The notes beneath the pieces are model-generated. The model was not told the DNA's origin, made no database searches, and worked only from the letters and a program-made list of their open reading frames with translations. Shown piece after piece: positions 37,528 to 46,947 of a stretch of 64,000 nucleotides of DNA. Each line of letters opens with the position of its first letter. Position 1 is the stretch's first letter. A program made the position numbers and the translations under genes. This DNA comes from Gallionellales bacterium GWA2_54_124 (GTDB lineage: Bacteria; Pseudomonadota; Gammaproteobacteria; Burkholderiales; Gallionellaceae). The stretch covers positions 1,054,001-1,118,000 of the forward strand of contig MGWO01000007.1 of assembly GCA_001801025.1 (NCBI GenBank). The letters are read 5' to 3'.

Positions 37528-39550
37528 GCGTGTAAATATACATGATTTTTTAGTTTTACTGCTCCGCATCTGCCGTACCGCAGCCCTGGTCACGGGTCTG
37601 CTGTTCGCCACATTAGCGTGTGCGGATGAAATCGATTCACGCCCCCTGTCTTTGCGATTAGGCGTGGAGTTACCCTATGGCGTTCTGGCTGATCCGTCGG
37701 GTGAATTGTCTGTCGATGCGGTGACCGCGATGCCTGCTGAGCGCTTCACCAAACGTCCGGGCGGATTTGCTGCCGGATTTACTACCAGTACGTTCTGGTT
37801 GCGCGTTGAACTCCCGGCCCGGGTGAAAAATGACAAAGAATGGTGGCTGGTGCTCGGGCCGCCATTCTTGGATACGCTGCGCATCGTCGAACCTAGTCAG
37901 GACGGTTGGCGTATACATGAGGGCGGGGACTTGTTGCCGCTGGCAACGCGTGAGCTAAATTACCGGGATTTTGTTTTTCGACTCAGACCGCAAGGCGACC
38001 AGCCGCTTTTTATTCGTGTAAAAAGCAGCAGTGCCGTGTTGCTGTACGGCGCATTATGGCAGCCGGCGGCCTTTGCCACACAAGCCTTGCCGGATGCGCG
38101 AAACTGGGGGCTGTATTTTGGTATGGCCGCGCTCAATACCATCTTCATTGCGGGGCTGGCGGTGGTCTTTCGTCAGCGAAAGTTTTTTGCGCTGGTGAGC
38201 AGCAGTTTGCTCAGTTACCCTCTGGTCGCAGGATTACAGGGATTTCACATCTGGCTGCTTTGGCCGGAGTCGCCGCAATGGGCCAGTATGAGTGTAGGGG
38301 TTTTGGTTTGTCTGACCAGTGCGGCCGCAATCTGGTTGCTGCGCGAATGCCTGTCACTTAAACAAAATTTTCCGCATCTTGATAAGATTTATCTGGGTAT
38401 TGCTGGGCTGTTGGCGCTGTGTGCGCTTAGTGTGCCGCTCGGCCTCTATTATTGGGTGGCTGGCAGCGTTACGTTGATCACCGAGTTGGCGACGCTAGGC
38501 GCGTTATTCATGTCGGTACGACTGGCAGTTTTGGGTAATCGTGTTCAGATCGCGTTTGCAATCGCGTTCCTTATTCATTTTTTGTCTGTCGCACCTGCAT
38601 TAGCGATTAATTACGGTCTGATTCCCCCGTCGCGTGCGCTGCATACGCTCTGGCAATATGAATTAATCCCTCATATGCTGATCATCGCAGGCATCTTTCT
38701 GTTTGAAATCAGGCGTTCTCATTTGCAATGGGTCAGTAGTCGCAATGAAGCCTTGCTGGCAACACGGGAAGCGAAAGACATGCTGGCTAACCTTGTGGAT
38801 GAACGCACCCGGGATCTCTCCTGTGCACAAAACGCTTTGCAAGTTGCGTTAGATGGTGAACGTAGCGCCTTGTTTGAACAAAAGCAATTTATGGCGATGG
38901 TGTCGCACGAATTTCGCACACCACTGGCCGTCATTGATGCGACCGCAGTTAATCTGACGGATGTTCCGCCGCAAGACCAGTGTGATTTGGATCTGCGAGC
39001 AGGGCAGTTGTTACGCGCAACTCGCCGATTATCTAAATTGACTGATACCTGTCTGGCCGATGCCCGTTTGCGGGATGATGCCTTTGCTCTGCAGCGATCG
39101 GATGTCGTGTTGGAGAGTTTAATTCGCGAGGCGGCTGATATTGTCAGCTGGTCGGTCAAGCACACCCTGTTAGTCGATTGCTCGGCAGCACCGGTTCATT
39201 GGAATTGTGATCCTGCGCTGATACGGATCGCGCTCTCGAATTTACTCGATAATGCGGTTAAATACGGCGGTCCCGGCCAGGTTAGCGTGATCGCCACGCT
39301 GGAGGCGGAAAATCTGCTGATTAGCATCAAAGATGAAGGGGAGGGTATTCCTGCTTCCGATCAGCTTCGTGTCTTCGAGCGTTACCAGCGCGGAATTCAT
39401 TCGCCGGAAGGGAAAGGGAGCGGACTAGGTCTTTCAGTCGTAAAAATGATCTCAGAAGCACATTTTGGCAGCATTGATATGGTTGCGCATCCGAAATCCG
39501 GGTGCGTGTTTGAATTAAGATTACCACCTGTTAGTGCATCTCTTTTATGA
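37526..39550 (+). CDS. Histidine kinase with 7TMR-DISM sensor
   Basis: The 674-residue membrane kinase has a signal peptide, a periplasmic 7TMR-DISMED2-like domain (about residues 30-160; FTTSTFWLRVELP, LFIRVKSSS) and about seven membrane helices (170-390). A dimerisation/phospho-acceptor domain follows with H461 in MVSHEFRTPLA, then an ATPase domain (NLLDNAVKYGG, KDEGEGIP, GSGLGLSVVKMI). All catalytic boxes are intact. Its ATG shares two bases with the divergent response-regulator ATG, and neither has a clear ribosome site. Its stop overlaps the start of the outer-membrane protein gene (ATGA). Confidence 0.9.
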   Translation: MRVNIHDFLVLLLRICRTAALVTGLLFATLACADEIDSRPLSLRLGVELPYGVLADPSGELSVDAVTAMPAERFTKRPGGFAAGFTTSTFWLRVELPARVKNDKEWWLVLGPPFLDTLRIVEPSQDGWRIHEGGDLLPLATRELNYRDFVFRLRPQGDQPLFIRVKSSSAVLLYGALWQPAAFATQALPDARNWGLYFGMAALNTIFIAGLAVVFRQRKFFALVSSSLLSYPLVAGLQGFHIWLLWPESPQWASMSVGVLVCLTSAAAIWLLRECLSLKQNFPHLDKIYLGIAGLLALCALSVPLGLYYWVAGSVTLITELATLGALFMSVRLAVLGNRVQIAFAIAFLIHFLSVAPALAINYGLIPPSRALHTLWQYELIPHMLIIAGIFLFEIRRSHLQWVSSRNEALLATREAKDMLANLVDERTRDLSCAQNALQVALDGERSALFEQKQFMAMVSHEFRTPLAVIDATAVNLTDVPPQDQCDLDLRAGQLLRATRRLSKLTDTCLADARLRDDAFALQRSDVVLESLIREAADIVSWSVKHTLLVDCSAAPVHWNCDPALIRIALSNLLDNAVKYGGPGQVSVIATLEAENLLISIKDEGEGIPASDQLRVFERYQRGIHSPEGKGSGLGLSVVKMISEAHFGSIDMVAHPKSGCVFELRLPPVSASLL

Positions 39551-40437
39551 AAAATACAAATAAACGGACGCAATATTTTTTGTTGTTAAATCTGTTGGCT
39601 ATTGCGCCTGCACATGCGGCGATCAACGATGTGTTGCCTGCGGATTATTTTCCTCTGGCAGCCGGAACGAGCTCAGTGGCGGCCTATATGTATGACCGCC
39701 AGTCTACAGGCCCATACAATAAAGGCGTTCGTGTATTAGACGGAAAAGTGGATACGCAAATCGCGGCGTTGCGAGCCGTTTATTTTCTGAGCGTAGCAGA
39801 CAAGCCGGTATCCTTGATTGCCGTCTTGCCCTGGTCGCAGAGTTCGGTCGGCCCCGCTGCGCTTTCCGGAGCAATCGGACGGGAGGCACAGGGCTTTAGT
39901 GATTTACGTTTAGGCGCAACCGTATGGTTGCTGACCAATCGTGAATCCGGTGAATATTTTGGCATGACCGGGCTCGTATTTTTGCCGACGGGCGATTACC
40001 GTCGGCAGCAGGTGCTGAATACAGGGGAAAATCGTTACAAAGTCACGCTCAATGCAGGCTGGATACGCCCGCTGACGCAGGCATTTATTTTTGAAGCGAT
40101 TCCGGAAGTGGCCTGGTTTGGTGTCAATTCAGATTATGCCGGCGGCCGCTCATTGTCGCAAAAACCAGCCTATGCGCTGACCAGTTATTTGCGTTACCGC
40201 GCCTCGCCGAACTGGCAGTTTTATGCGGGAGCTCAGGTCAATCAAGGCGGTGAAACGCAAATCAATGGTATTGATCAGAATAATGCGCCGGACAACAAAC
40301 GTATGATGCTAGGCACAAGCTATTTAACCGACAACAAAAAAAACCAATTGCAACTTCGCTTAGCCAAAGATATTTCAGTAAAAAACGGCTTTAAAATTGG
40401 ATCCGAGGTGATGTTGCGCTATCTGACGATGTTCTAA
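39547..40437 (+). CDS. Outer-membrane beta-barrel protein (phenol MetA_deg-like)
   Basis: The 296-residue protein has a signal peptide (cleavage near AHA, residue 24). Alternating hydrophobic strands follow, typical of the transporter family annotated as putative MetA-pathway phenol degradation barrels (FSDLRLGATVWLL, FGMTGLVFLPTGDYR, YKVTLNAGWIRPL, WQFYAGAQVNQGG), with a C-terminal aromatic residue (RYLTMF). Translational coupling to the histidine kinase by ATGA implies a shared role, perhaps in ligand entry or sensing. Substrate unknown. Confidence 0.75.
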   Translation: MKNTNKRTQYFLLLNLLAIAPAHAAINDVLPADYFPLAAGTSSVAAYMYDRQSTGPYNKGVRVLDGKVDTQIAALRAVYFLSVADKPVSLIAVLPWSQSSVGPAALSGAIGREAQGFSDLRLGATVWLLTNRESGEYFGMTGLVFLPTGDYRRQQVLNTGENRYKVTLNAGWIRPLTQAFIFEAIPEVAWFGVNSDYAGGRSLSQKPAYALTSYLRYRASPNWQFYAGAQVNQGGETQINGIDQNNAPDNKRMMLGTSYLTDNKKNQLQLRLAKDISVKNGFKIGSEVMLRYLTMF

Positions 40438-40692
40438 ATCGGATCAATCAAAAACAACACTTAATATGACTTGCAGGTATTGTTGAATGCCGGCTTCAGA
40501 GCAAGGGCTGTATATCGTCCGGTTCGATTTACCCCTTGGCCTGCGAAACTGCCTTACTTTCCCCTTTTTTGTAAAAATACCTAGGCCATCTGGTCTATAG
40601 GAATTTTTTCGCCGGCTTTTATAATACGCGTGCGTAAAACTGCATTAACCACAGGTAATTAATTCGAACAGCAAGCACCGGGGGGTGTCTGA

Positions 40693-40896
40693 ATGACTCA
40701 TTTTATTAATTTGACCGGAAGTTCAACGCTGCCCGTTGAATCATCCGGTCGTATTTGTCCAAATTGCCAGTCCACTTATATCAATCGGATGCAGCGTCGT
40801 CTGATTGACCGTGTCATCAGTATTTTTTGGCCGCTCAAGCGTTATTCCTGCGGGTCATGCGGTTGGATAGGAAATATAAAATCAGACCGTAAGTAA
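40693..40896 (+). CDS. Small zinc-ribbon protein
   Basis: The 67-residue protein has two CxxC knuckles (CPNC at about residue 23 and CGSC at about residue 54) separated by a basic region (RMQRRLIDRVIS), suggesting one zinc ribbon. A GGGGGG run eight bases upstream serves as ribosome site, and a TATAAT box stands at 40620-40625 without a clear -35. The 255-bp region before it holds nothing else I recognise. Function unknown. Confidence 0.6.
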   Translation: MTHFINLTGSSTLPVESSGRICPNCQSTYINRMQRRLIDRVISIFWPLKRYSCGSCGWIGNIKSDRK

Positions 40897-40985
40897 AATT
40901 TTTGTGGCGTGTATTTGTATCAGCCCTTTGTGATGTAGACCCGGGCGTGGCACAATTGCGTCCCGCACACGATCTGTTCTGTTCT

Positions 40986-41831
40986 ATGCTGAGTTACCGT
41001 CACGCCTTTCACGCCGGCAATCACGCCGATGTGCTCAAGCACTTTGTCGAGGTGCAATTACTGAGCTATCTGGCCCAAAAAGATAAGCCGTTCTGGTATG
41101 TCGATACGCATGCGGGGGCAGGGTGCTATTCATTGGACCGCGGCTATGCGGTGCAGAATGCCGAGTATGAAAGCGGCATCGCCAGGCTTTGGGAACGCGT
41201 GGATCTGCCCGAAGCGCTCGCGGCCTATGTGAATCTGGTCAAAGGGATTAATCCCGACGGTCTGATGAAGCTCTATCCCGGCTCGCCTCTGGTCGCCGCT
41301 GAGTTGTTGCGGGACGGCGACAAGATGCGTCTGTTTGAATTGCACCCCTCCGATACCGAACTTCTGAAAGATAATTTTGCAGACTACCGGTCCGATGTGC
41401 TGGTGCAAACATCGGACGGTTTCGGTGCGCTCAAAGCCTTGCTTCCGCCTCCGCCGCGCCGCGCGCTGGTGTTGATCGATCCTCCCTATGAAGACAAGCA
41501 GGACTATCAGCGTGTGGTAACAGCGCTGAACGAAGGACTCAAACGATTTGCAGGCGGTGTGTATGCGGTGTGGTATCCCCAGTTGCAGCGCAATGATGCG
41601 CGTGATTTGCCCGAGCAACTCAAAAAGCTCCCGGTGAAGAGTTGGCTGAATGTTGCACTGAGCGTGAAAGGCCCCGGTGAAGATGGTTTCGGGATGCATG
41701 GAAGCGGTATGTTTATACTCAATCCACCGTGGAATCTGCACGGCATCCTTCAGCAGGTGATGCCGTATCTGGTCGCTGTGCTGGGGCAGGACAAGCTGGC
41801 ATCCTATACCCTGGAATACAGGGAAAATTAG
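40986..41831 (+). CDS. rlmJ: RlmJ, 23S rRNA (adenine-2030-N6) methyltransferase
   Basis: RlmJ methylates A2030 of 23S rRNA. From ATG 40986 the protein is 281 residues and opens MLSYRHAFHAGNHADVLKH, the conserved family start. THAGAGCY (SAM site), GSPLVAAELLRDGD and the N6-adenine catalytic motif DPPYEDKQDY are intact. The in-frame start 28 codons upstream would add an unrelated leader. Confidence 0.94.
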   Translation: MLSYRHAFHAGNHADVLKHFVEVQLLSYLAQKDKPFWYVDTHAGAGCYSLDRGYAVQNAEYESGIARLWERVDLPEALAAYVNLVKGINPDGLMKLYPGSPLVAAELLRDGDKMRLFELHPSDTELLKDNFADYRSDVLVQTSDGFGALKALLPPPPRRALVLIDPPYEDKQDYQRVVTALNEGLKRFAGGVYAVWYPQLQRNDARDLPEQLKKLPVKSWLNVALSVKGPGEDGFGMHGSGMFILNPPWNLHGILQQVMPYLVAVLGQDKLASYTLEYREN

Positions 41832-41861
41832 GATTCGCAATAAATTAACGATGGAATAAAC

Positions 41862-43985
41862 ATGACTAAAGCTCATACATGGAATTTTTTTCGCGCAGGC
41901 GGTTTCGATCAGGTCAGGCTGGATACGGGTGCTGACCTGATCGCACTCAAGGATCTGGATCAAAAGCTTTGGGTGGCATTGAGTTGTCCGACGCGCGGCA
42001 TCGAGTTCGATACCCGCACGCTCGATTTGATCGACAGCGATGCTGATGGACGTGTGCGAGCCAACGAAGTGCTGACCGCCATTGAATGGGCCGGGGCGCT
42101 GTTAAAAAATCCGGATTTGCTGGTGTCAGGCACCGATGAACTTACCTTGTCGGATATCGACGACAGCCGCGAAGAGGGGCAGCAGATCTTGCGTTCCGCG
42201 CAGCATATTCTGAAAAATATGGGCAGGCTGGATGGGGGCACAATCGCCATGTCGGATATGACCGACATCGCTAAACTCGTCGCAGGCTTGCAGTTTAACG
42301 GCGACGGTGTGATTACGCCTGCGCAAATCACCGACGAAAAGTTGCGCGCCACCATCGAGGACATCAATAAATGTGCCGGGACCGTGGCTGACTTGAGCGG
42401 CGAGTCCGGTATCAATCAGGAAATTACAGACCGCTTTTTTGCCGATGCAACCGCCTTTTCGCTTTGGTACGCCAGAGGCGAGTCGGATGCAGCGATTTTG
42501 CCGCTGGGTGAGCAGACTCAGGCGGCGGCGAATGCTTTCCATGCGCTGCGCGACAAGATAGACGATTATTTTACGCGCTGTCAGTTAGCCGCTTTTGATC
42601 CGCGTGCCGCGATGGCGTTGAACCGTTCAATCGAGGATTATCAGCAGATTTCCGTGCAGAGTCTGTCCGCACAAAGCGCGGATGTCGCAAGTTTTCCATT
42701 GTCAGCTATCGCTGCTGCTAAGCCGTTGTCGCTGGGCGCTGGTATTAATCCGGCGTGGCAAGCCCGTGTGGCTGAACTGAATGCGCGGGTTGTTGTGCCT
42801 GTGCTGGGTGAGCGAGGTGTGCTGGATGCGGCTGAATGGGCGCTGCTTTGCGGAAAGTTCGCCGCGTTCGATGCATGGCAGGCGGAAAAGCCGCTGTGCT
42901 GCGCTGAGTCGCTCGGCATCATACGCATTCGTGAGCTGATCGCGGGCGCGCACAAGGCTCAGATTGATGCGCTGATTGTCGAAGATAGTGCGGTTGAAGC
43001 CGAGGTGAAAGCCATTCATTCTGTCGAACGCCTGTTGCGTTACAAGCGTGATCTGTTCGTTCTGGTGAATAACTTTGTCTCTTTCCGCAATTTTTATACC
43101 GGCCGCGAAAAAGCGATTTTTCAGGTCGGGACGCTCTATCTTGACGGGCGCAGTTGCGAACTGACCGTTAAGGTGGAGGATGTGGGCAAACACGCCGTAT
43201 CGGCGACCCTGAGCGGCGTATGTCTGGTGTATTGCGATTGTGTGCGCGGATCTGAAAAAATGAGCATTGCCGCTGCCTTCACGGCAGGTGACTCGGACTT
43301 TTTGACCGTCGGCCGCAACGGTATTTTCTATGACAGGAAGGGGCGTGACTGGGATGCGACCATCGTGCGTATCATCGATCACCCCATCGGTATCCGGCAG
43401 GCCTTCTGGTCTCCCTACAAGAAGCTGTCGAAGTCGATCAGCGAACAGTTGCAGAAAATAGCCAGTGCGAAGGCCAGCAGCGCCGAGTCCGGCATGATCA
43501 AGGCTGTGGTCGATAACGGCAAGGCGGTCACGGGCCCGGTTGTACCGAAGCCTGCTTTTGATGTCGGCAAGTTTGCCGGTATTTTTGCGGCCATCGGTCT
43601 TGCGATCGGTGCGATCGGCGGAATACTCGCGCATATCGTCGGCGGTGTATTGGGTTTGAAGCTCTGGCAAATTCCGCTGGCGCTGGCAGGCTTGATGCTG
43701 GCGATCTCGGGACCTGCGATGGTGCTGGCCTGGTTTAAACTCAAGCGTCGCAATCTGGCACCTATTTTGGACGCGAATGGCTGGGCAGTGAATGCGCGCG
43801 CAAGAATCAATATTCCATTCGGCACGTCGCTGACGGGCGTCGCGAGTCTGCCATCGGGCGCAAACCGTTCGCTTTTCGACCCTTTTGCGGAGAAAAAATC
43901 CGTCTGGCCGTATTATGTGCTGCTGATCGGCGTGGTTTGTGCACTGGCCGCCTTATGGTACTTCGGCTTCTTCGGGCATCGCTAA
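41862..43985 (+). CDS. Large EF-hand-like protein with C-terminal membrane anchor
   Basis: The 707-residue protein is not assigned to a named function. The N-terminal part has two calcium-loop-like segments: [12 protein letters not shown] near residue 56, which fits the EF-hand loop closely, and [12 protein letters not shown] near residue 147. No signal peptide is seen. The centre is alpha-helical followed by a beta-rich part ([16 protein letters not shown]). Two or three membrane helices lie in the last 150 residues ([49 protein letters not shown]). The bulk is therefore probably cytoplasmic and membrane-tethered. It precedes uvrC by seven bases. Confidence 0.65.
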   Translation: MTKAHTWNFFRAGGFDQVRLDTGADLIALKDLDQKLWVALSCPTRGIEFDTRTLDLIDSDADGRVRANEVLTAIEWAGALLKNPDLLVSGTDELTLSDIDDSREEGQQILRSAQHILKNMGRLDGGTIAMSDMTDIAKLVAGLQFNGDGVITPAQITDEKLRATIEDINKCAGTVADLSGESGINQEITDRFFADATAFSLWYARGESDAAILPLGEQTQAAANAFHALRDKIDDYFTRCQLAAFDPRAAMALNRSIEDYQQISVQSLSAQSADVASFPLSAIAAAKPLSLGAGINPAWQARVAELNARVVVPVLGERGVLDAAEWALLCGKFAAFDAWQAEKPLCCAESLGIIRIRELIAGAHKAQIDALIVEDSAVEAEVKAIHSVERLLRYKRDLFVLVNNFVSFRNFYTGREKAIFQVGTLYLDGRSCELTVKVEDVGKHAVSATLSGVCLVYCDCVRGSEKMSIAAAFTAGDSDFLTVGRNGIFYDRKGRDWDATIVRIIDHPIGIRQAFWSPYKKLSKSISEQLQKIASAKASSAESGMIKAVVDNGKAVTGPVVPKPAFDVGKFAGIFAAIGLAIGAIGGILAHIVGGVLGLKLWQIPLALAGLMLAISGPAMVLAWFKLKRRNLAPILDANGWAVNARARINIPFGTSLTGVASLPSGANRSLFDPFAEKKSVWPYYVLLIGVVCALAALWYFGFFGHR

Positions 43986-43992
43986 GCGTCCT

Positions 43993-45798
43993 TTGGCTAC
44001 GGAAAAGTTTGATCCCAAGCCGATACTGGCCAGCCTGCCGCTGCTGCCGGGTGTCTATCGCTATTACGATGATAAGGGCGCGGTGTTGTATGTCGGCAAG
44101 GCTGTGCAGCTGAAAAAACGTGTTTCGTCGTATTTTCAGAAGACCAATGTGTCGCCGCGCATCCGCTTGATGGTCTCGCATATTGCGCGCATCGAAACCA
44201 CGGTAACGCGCTCTGAAGCCGAGGCCTTGCTGCTTGAAAATAATCTGATCAAGTCCTTGAAGCCGCGTTACAACATCCTGTTTCGCGATGACAAGTCCTA
44301 TCCGTATATCGTACTGACGGGGGATGAGTTTCCCCGCCTGACCTATTATCGCGGCACGCCGAACAAGCAGCATCAGTATTTCGGCCCCTATCCGAATTCT
44401 TATGCCGCGCGCGAGACGATCCAATTGCTGCAACGGATATTTCGCATCCGCACCTGCGAGGACAGTGTGTATAACAACCGCACGCGCCCCTGTTTGCAGC
44501 ATCAGATCAATCGCTGCACTGCGCCCTGCGTGCATCTGATTTCAGCGGAAGGCTATCAGGCGGATATACATCGTGCCGTGCTGCTGTTGCAGGGTAAGCA
44601 TCAGGAGGTCGAGCGCACTTTGCGCGACGCGATGGATCAGGCGGCTGAAAATCAGCATTACGAGCAGGCCGCCGTGCTGCGCGACCAGTTGCGCGCGCTG
44701 CATACGGTTCAGCAAAAACAGTTCGTGGAATCAACCGGCGGGACAACGGATGCCGATATCATCGCACTGGTGCAATCAGGCGGTTTGGTCTGCCTGAATC
44801 TTGCGATGGTGCGCGGCGGTCGTCATCTTGGGGACAAGAGTTTCTTTCCGGAGCACGCCGAAGACATGAGCGCAGATGAGATCGTGCCCGCTTTCATTGC
44901 GCAGCATTATTTGAATCGTGCCGTGCCATCATTGCTGGTGCTCGCGTCTGAGTGCACCGATAAAACGCTGGCACAATTGCTCAGCGAGCAGGCCGGGCAT
45001 GCAGTGAAGATCAGTACGGCAGCAAGTGGTGAACGGCGTCAGTGGCTGGAGATGGCGCAGCGCAATGCCGAGTTGGCGCTGGGTCAGCGCGTGATGCAGC
45101 AAGGCGGGCAGCAACAGCGGCTTGACAGGCTGCGTGAGTGGCTGGCAATGCCCTCTGTGCAGCGCATCGAGTGTTTTGATATCAGTCATACCCTAGGCGA
45201 GGCAACGGTCGCCTCCTGTGTGGTGTATGAGAATCTGGATATGCGTTCATCGCAATACCGGCGCTACAACATCAGTGGCATCACACCGGGGGATGACTAT
45301 GCGGCGATGCGTCAGGCATTAACACGTCGCTATCAGAAGCTCAAGGAGGGGGAGGGGGTGCGGCCGGATTTGATTTTGATCGACGGCGGTCTAGGGCAGT
45401 TGCATGTGGCGATGCAGGTCATGCAGGAACTGGCGCTTGATCTGCCGCTGGTCGGGGTGGCGAAGGGTGTTGAGCGTAAGCCTGGCATGGAGCAGCTGAT
45501 TTTCCCCGATGGCAACGCGAGGCAATTGCCGGCTGACGATCCCGCACTGCACTTAATACAGCAGATCCGGGATGAGGCGCACCGTTTTGCTATTGCCGGC
45601 CACCGCGCGCGGCGCGGTAAAACGCGTACCGCATCGAGTTTAGAAGACATCGCAGGAGTCGGGGATAAGCGCCGCCGCAGTTTGCTGACCCACTTTGGCG
45701 GGCTGCGAGAAGTCGCGCTGGCCTCCGTCGAGCAACTCTGTCAGGTTGAAGGAATCAGTAAATCGCTTGCCCAAGTGATTTACCAGCGGCTACACTAA
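43993..45798 (+). CDS. uvrC: UvrC, excinuclease ABC subunit C
   Basis: UvrC makes both incisions in nucleotide excision repair. The 601-residue protein has a GIY-YIG nuclease domain (PGVYRYY...LYVGKA), a UVR domain near residue 195 ([11 protein letters not shown]), the RNase-H-like 5' nuclease ([23 protein letters not shown]) and C-terminal helix-hairpin-helix repeats ([23 protein letters not shown]). I use TTG 43993, eight bases after the previous stop, because it gives the usual N-terminal length; a GTG at 43939 would overlap the neighbour by 47 bp. Confidence 0.95.
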   Translation: MATEKFDPKPILASLPLLPGVYRYYDDKGAVLYVGKAVQLKKRVSSYFQKTNVSPRIRLMVSHIARIETTVTRSEAEALLLENNLIKSLKPRYNILFRDDKSYPYIVLTGDEFPRLTYYRGTPNKQHQYFGPYPNSYAARETIQLLQRIFRIRTCEDSVYNNRTRPCLQHQINRCTAPCVHLISAEGYQADIHRAVLLLQGKHQEVERTLRDAMDQAAENQHYEQAAVLRDQLRALHTVQQKQFVESTGGTTDADIIALVQSGGLVCLNLAMVRGGRHLGDKSFFPEHAEDMSADEIVPAFIAQHYLNRAVPSLLVLASECTDKTLAQLLSEQAGHAVKISTAASGERRQWLEMAQRNAELALGQRVMQQGGQQQRLDRLREWLAMPSVQRIECFDISHTLGEATVASCVVYENLDMRSSQYRRYNISGITPGDDYAAMRQALTRRYQKLKEGEGVRPDLILIDGGLGQLHVAMQVMQELALDLPLVGVAKGVERKPGMEQLIFPDGNARQLPADDPALHLIQQIRDEAHRFAIAGHRARRGKTRTASSLEDIAGVGDKRRRSLLTHFGGLREVALASVEQLCQVEGISKSLAQVIYQRLH

Positions 45799-45803
45799 CG
45801 GCC

Positions 45804-46370
45804 ATGAATATAAACATTCCAAATCTGCTCACCTGGCTGAGGATTTTGCTCATCCCTGTGTTTGTCACGGCTTTTTACCTGTCCGATACTACGCTGACTC
45901 CTCATCTTAAGAATTTAATTGCGACCGGAGTTTTTTTGCTGGCTGCGGTGACAGACTGGCTGGACGGTTATCTCGCGCGTCGCCTCAATCAATCTTCTGC
46001 CTTTGGTGCCTTCCTCGATCCTGTCGCTGACAAGCTGATGGTTGCCGCTGCCCTGATTTTGCTCGTAAAGCTGGGACGCGCCGATGCGATTATTGCGTTT
46101 ATCATCATCGGTCGCGAAATTACGATTTCCGCCTTGCGTGAATGGATGGCGAAAGTCGGGGAAAGTAAGAGTACGGCGGTTTCTCTGCTGGGTAAAATTA
46201 AGACGACTTTTCAGATGGCGTCGATTGCCTTGCTGCTGTACAACGAGCGCTTGCTGGGGGTGGATTGTCAGTTGGTAGGTTACTGGCTGCTTTATATGGC
46301 TGCGCTGCTGACATTGTGGTCGATGGGGTATTACCTGATGATGGCGATGCAAAGATTGAAAAAAATATGA
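45804..46370 (+). CDS. pgsA: PgsA, CDP-diacylglycerol-glycerol-3-phosphate phosphatidyltransferase
   Basis: PgsA commits CDP-diacylglycerol to phosphatidylglycerol at the inner membrane. The 188-residue protein starts MNINIPNLLTWLRI and has the CDP-alcohol phosphotransferase motif DGYLAR...G...D...D (DWLDGYLARRLNQ, AFLDPVADK) and about five membrane helices. It lies five bases after uvrC, a common pairing, and just upstream of the tRNA cluster. Confidence 0.95.
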   Translation: MNINIPNLLTWLRILLIPVFVTAFYLSDTTLTPHLKNLIATGVFLLAAVTDWLDGYLARRLNQSSAFGAFLDPVADKLMVAAALILLVKLGRADAIIAFIIIGREITISALREWMAKVGESKSTAVSLLGKIKTTFQMASIALLLYNERLLGVDCQLVGYWLLYMAALLTLWSMGYYLMMAMQRLKKI

Positions 46371-46379
46371 AAATCGCCG

Positions 46380-46407
46380 TTGCATTATCGGGGTGCATCT
46401 GTATAAT
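46380..46407 (+). promoter_or_regulatory. Promoter of the first tRNA-Pro
   Basis: TTGCAT (46380-46385) and TATAAT (46402-46407) are spaced by 16 bases, and the -10 box ends 10 bases before the tRNA. It overlaps nothing but the end of the pgsA spacer. Confidence 0.6.
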
Positions 46408-46417
46408 GCGCAGCCTT

Positions 46418-46494
46418 CGGGGTGTAGCGTAGCCTGGTAGCGCGCCTGGTTTGGGACCAGGATGTCGGGAGTTCGAATCTCTCCACCCCGACCA
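46418..46494 (+). tRNA. tRNA-Pro (anticodon TGG)
   Basis: The 77-nt gene has a CGGGGTG / CACCCCG acceptor stem, anticodon loop TTTGGGA between CCTGG and CCAGG, T-loop GTTCGAATC and an encoded CCA end. A second identical copy follows 57 bp downstream with its own -10 box. Confidence 0.96.
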
Positions 46495-46511
46495 GGTTTT
46501 ATTGATTTTTG

Positions 46512-46541
46512 TTGTAAGTTGCAATGCTTTAGCTGTATAAT
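46512..46541 (+). promoter_or_regulatory. Promoter of the second tRNA-Pro
   Basis: TTGTAA (46512-46517) and TATAAT (46536-46541) are spaced by 18 bases, 10 bases before the second tRNA. The TGTATAATGC context equals that of the first copy. Confidence 0.55.
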
Positions 46542-46551
46542 GCACGAAATT

Positions 46552-46628
46552 CGGGGTGTAGCGTAGCCTGGTAGCGCGCCTGGTTTGGGACCAGGATGTC
46601 GGGAGTTCGAATCTCTCCACCCCGACCA
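46552..46628 (+). tRNA. tRNA-Pro (anticodon TGG), second identical copy
   Basis: Base-for-base repeat of the 46418-46494 tRNA including CCA. The period is 134 bp. Duplication probably included the promoter, because the -10 boxes match in sequence and position. Confidence 0.96.
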
Positions 46629-46669
46629 TTTTAGTAGTGTTCTGATCTGTATAGGTCGGACAAGAATTT

Positions 46670-46746
46670 GTGCCCATAGCTCAACCGGATAGAGCACCAG
46701 CCTTCTAAGCTGGGGGTTACAGGTTCGATTCCTGTTGGGCACACCA
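46670..46746 (+). tRNA. tRNA-Arg (anticodon TCT)
   Basis: The 77-nt gene has acceptor GTGCCCA / TGGGCAC, anticodon stem CCAGC / GCTGG with loop CTTCTAA, T-loop GTTCGATTC and encoded CCA. Confidence 0.95.
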
Positions 46747-46789
46747 GTGTCTGTCGGGCGCCAAGACGGAAAGTCTGGCAAGTTTAATG

Positions 46790-46865
46790 GTGGCTGTAGC
46801 TCAGTTGGTAGAGTCCAGGATTGTGATTCCTGTTGTCGTGGGTTCGAGCCCCATCAGCCACCCCA
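46790..46865 (+). tRNA. tRNA-His (anticodon GTG)
   Basis: Acceptor GTGGCTG / CAGCCAC with a preceding G at 46789 (the His-specific G-1) opposite discriminator C, anticodon loop TTGTGAT between CAGGA and TCCTG, and encoded CCA. It is the last tRNA of the cluster and the likely target of the neighbouring integrase. Confidence 0.95.
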
Positions 46866-46870
46866 AATTA

Positions 46871-46903
46871 AAGCCGCTAATTCAATGAGTTAGCGGCTTT
46901 TTT
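46871..46903 (+). terminator. Intrinsic terminator of the tRNA cluster
   Basis: A 10-bp stem (AAGCCGCTAA / TTAGCGGCTT) with a 9-base loop and six Ts starts five bases after tRNA-His. It is intact, so the element at the right did not separate tRNA-His from its terminator. Confidence 0.9.
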
Positions 46904-46947
46904 CTTGTGATTGCTTTTTCACGGTTGTCTAATAAAACACTACTTGT

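Noticed and set aside
40438..40692. c-di-GMP or other riboswitch before the zinc-ribbon gene
   Set aside because: I looked for conserved riboswitch blocks and saw none; only a lone TATAAT box.
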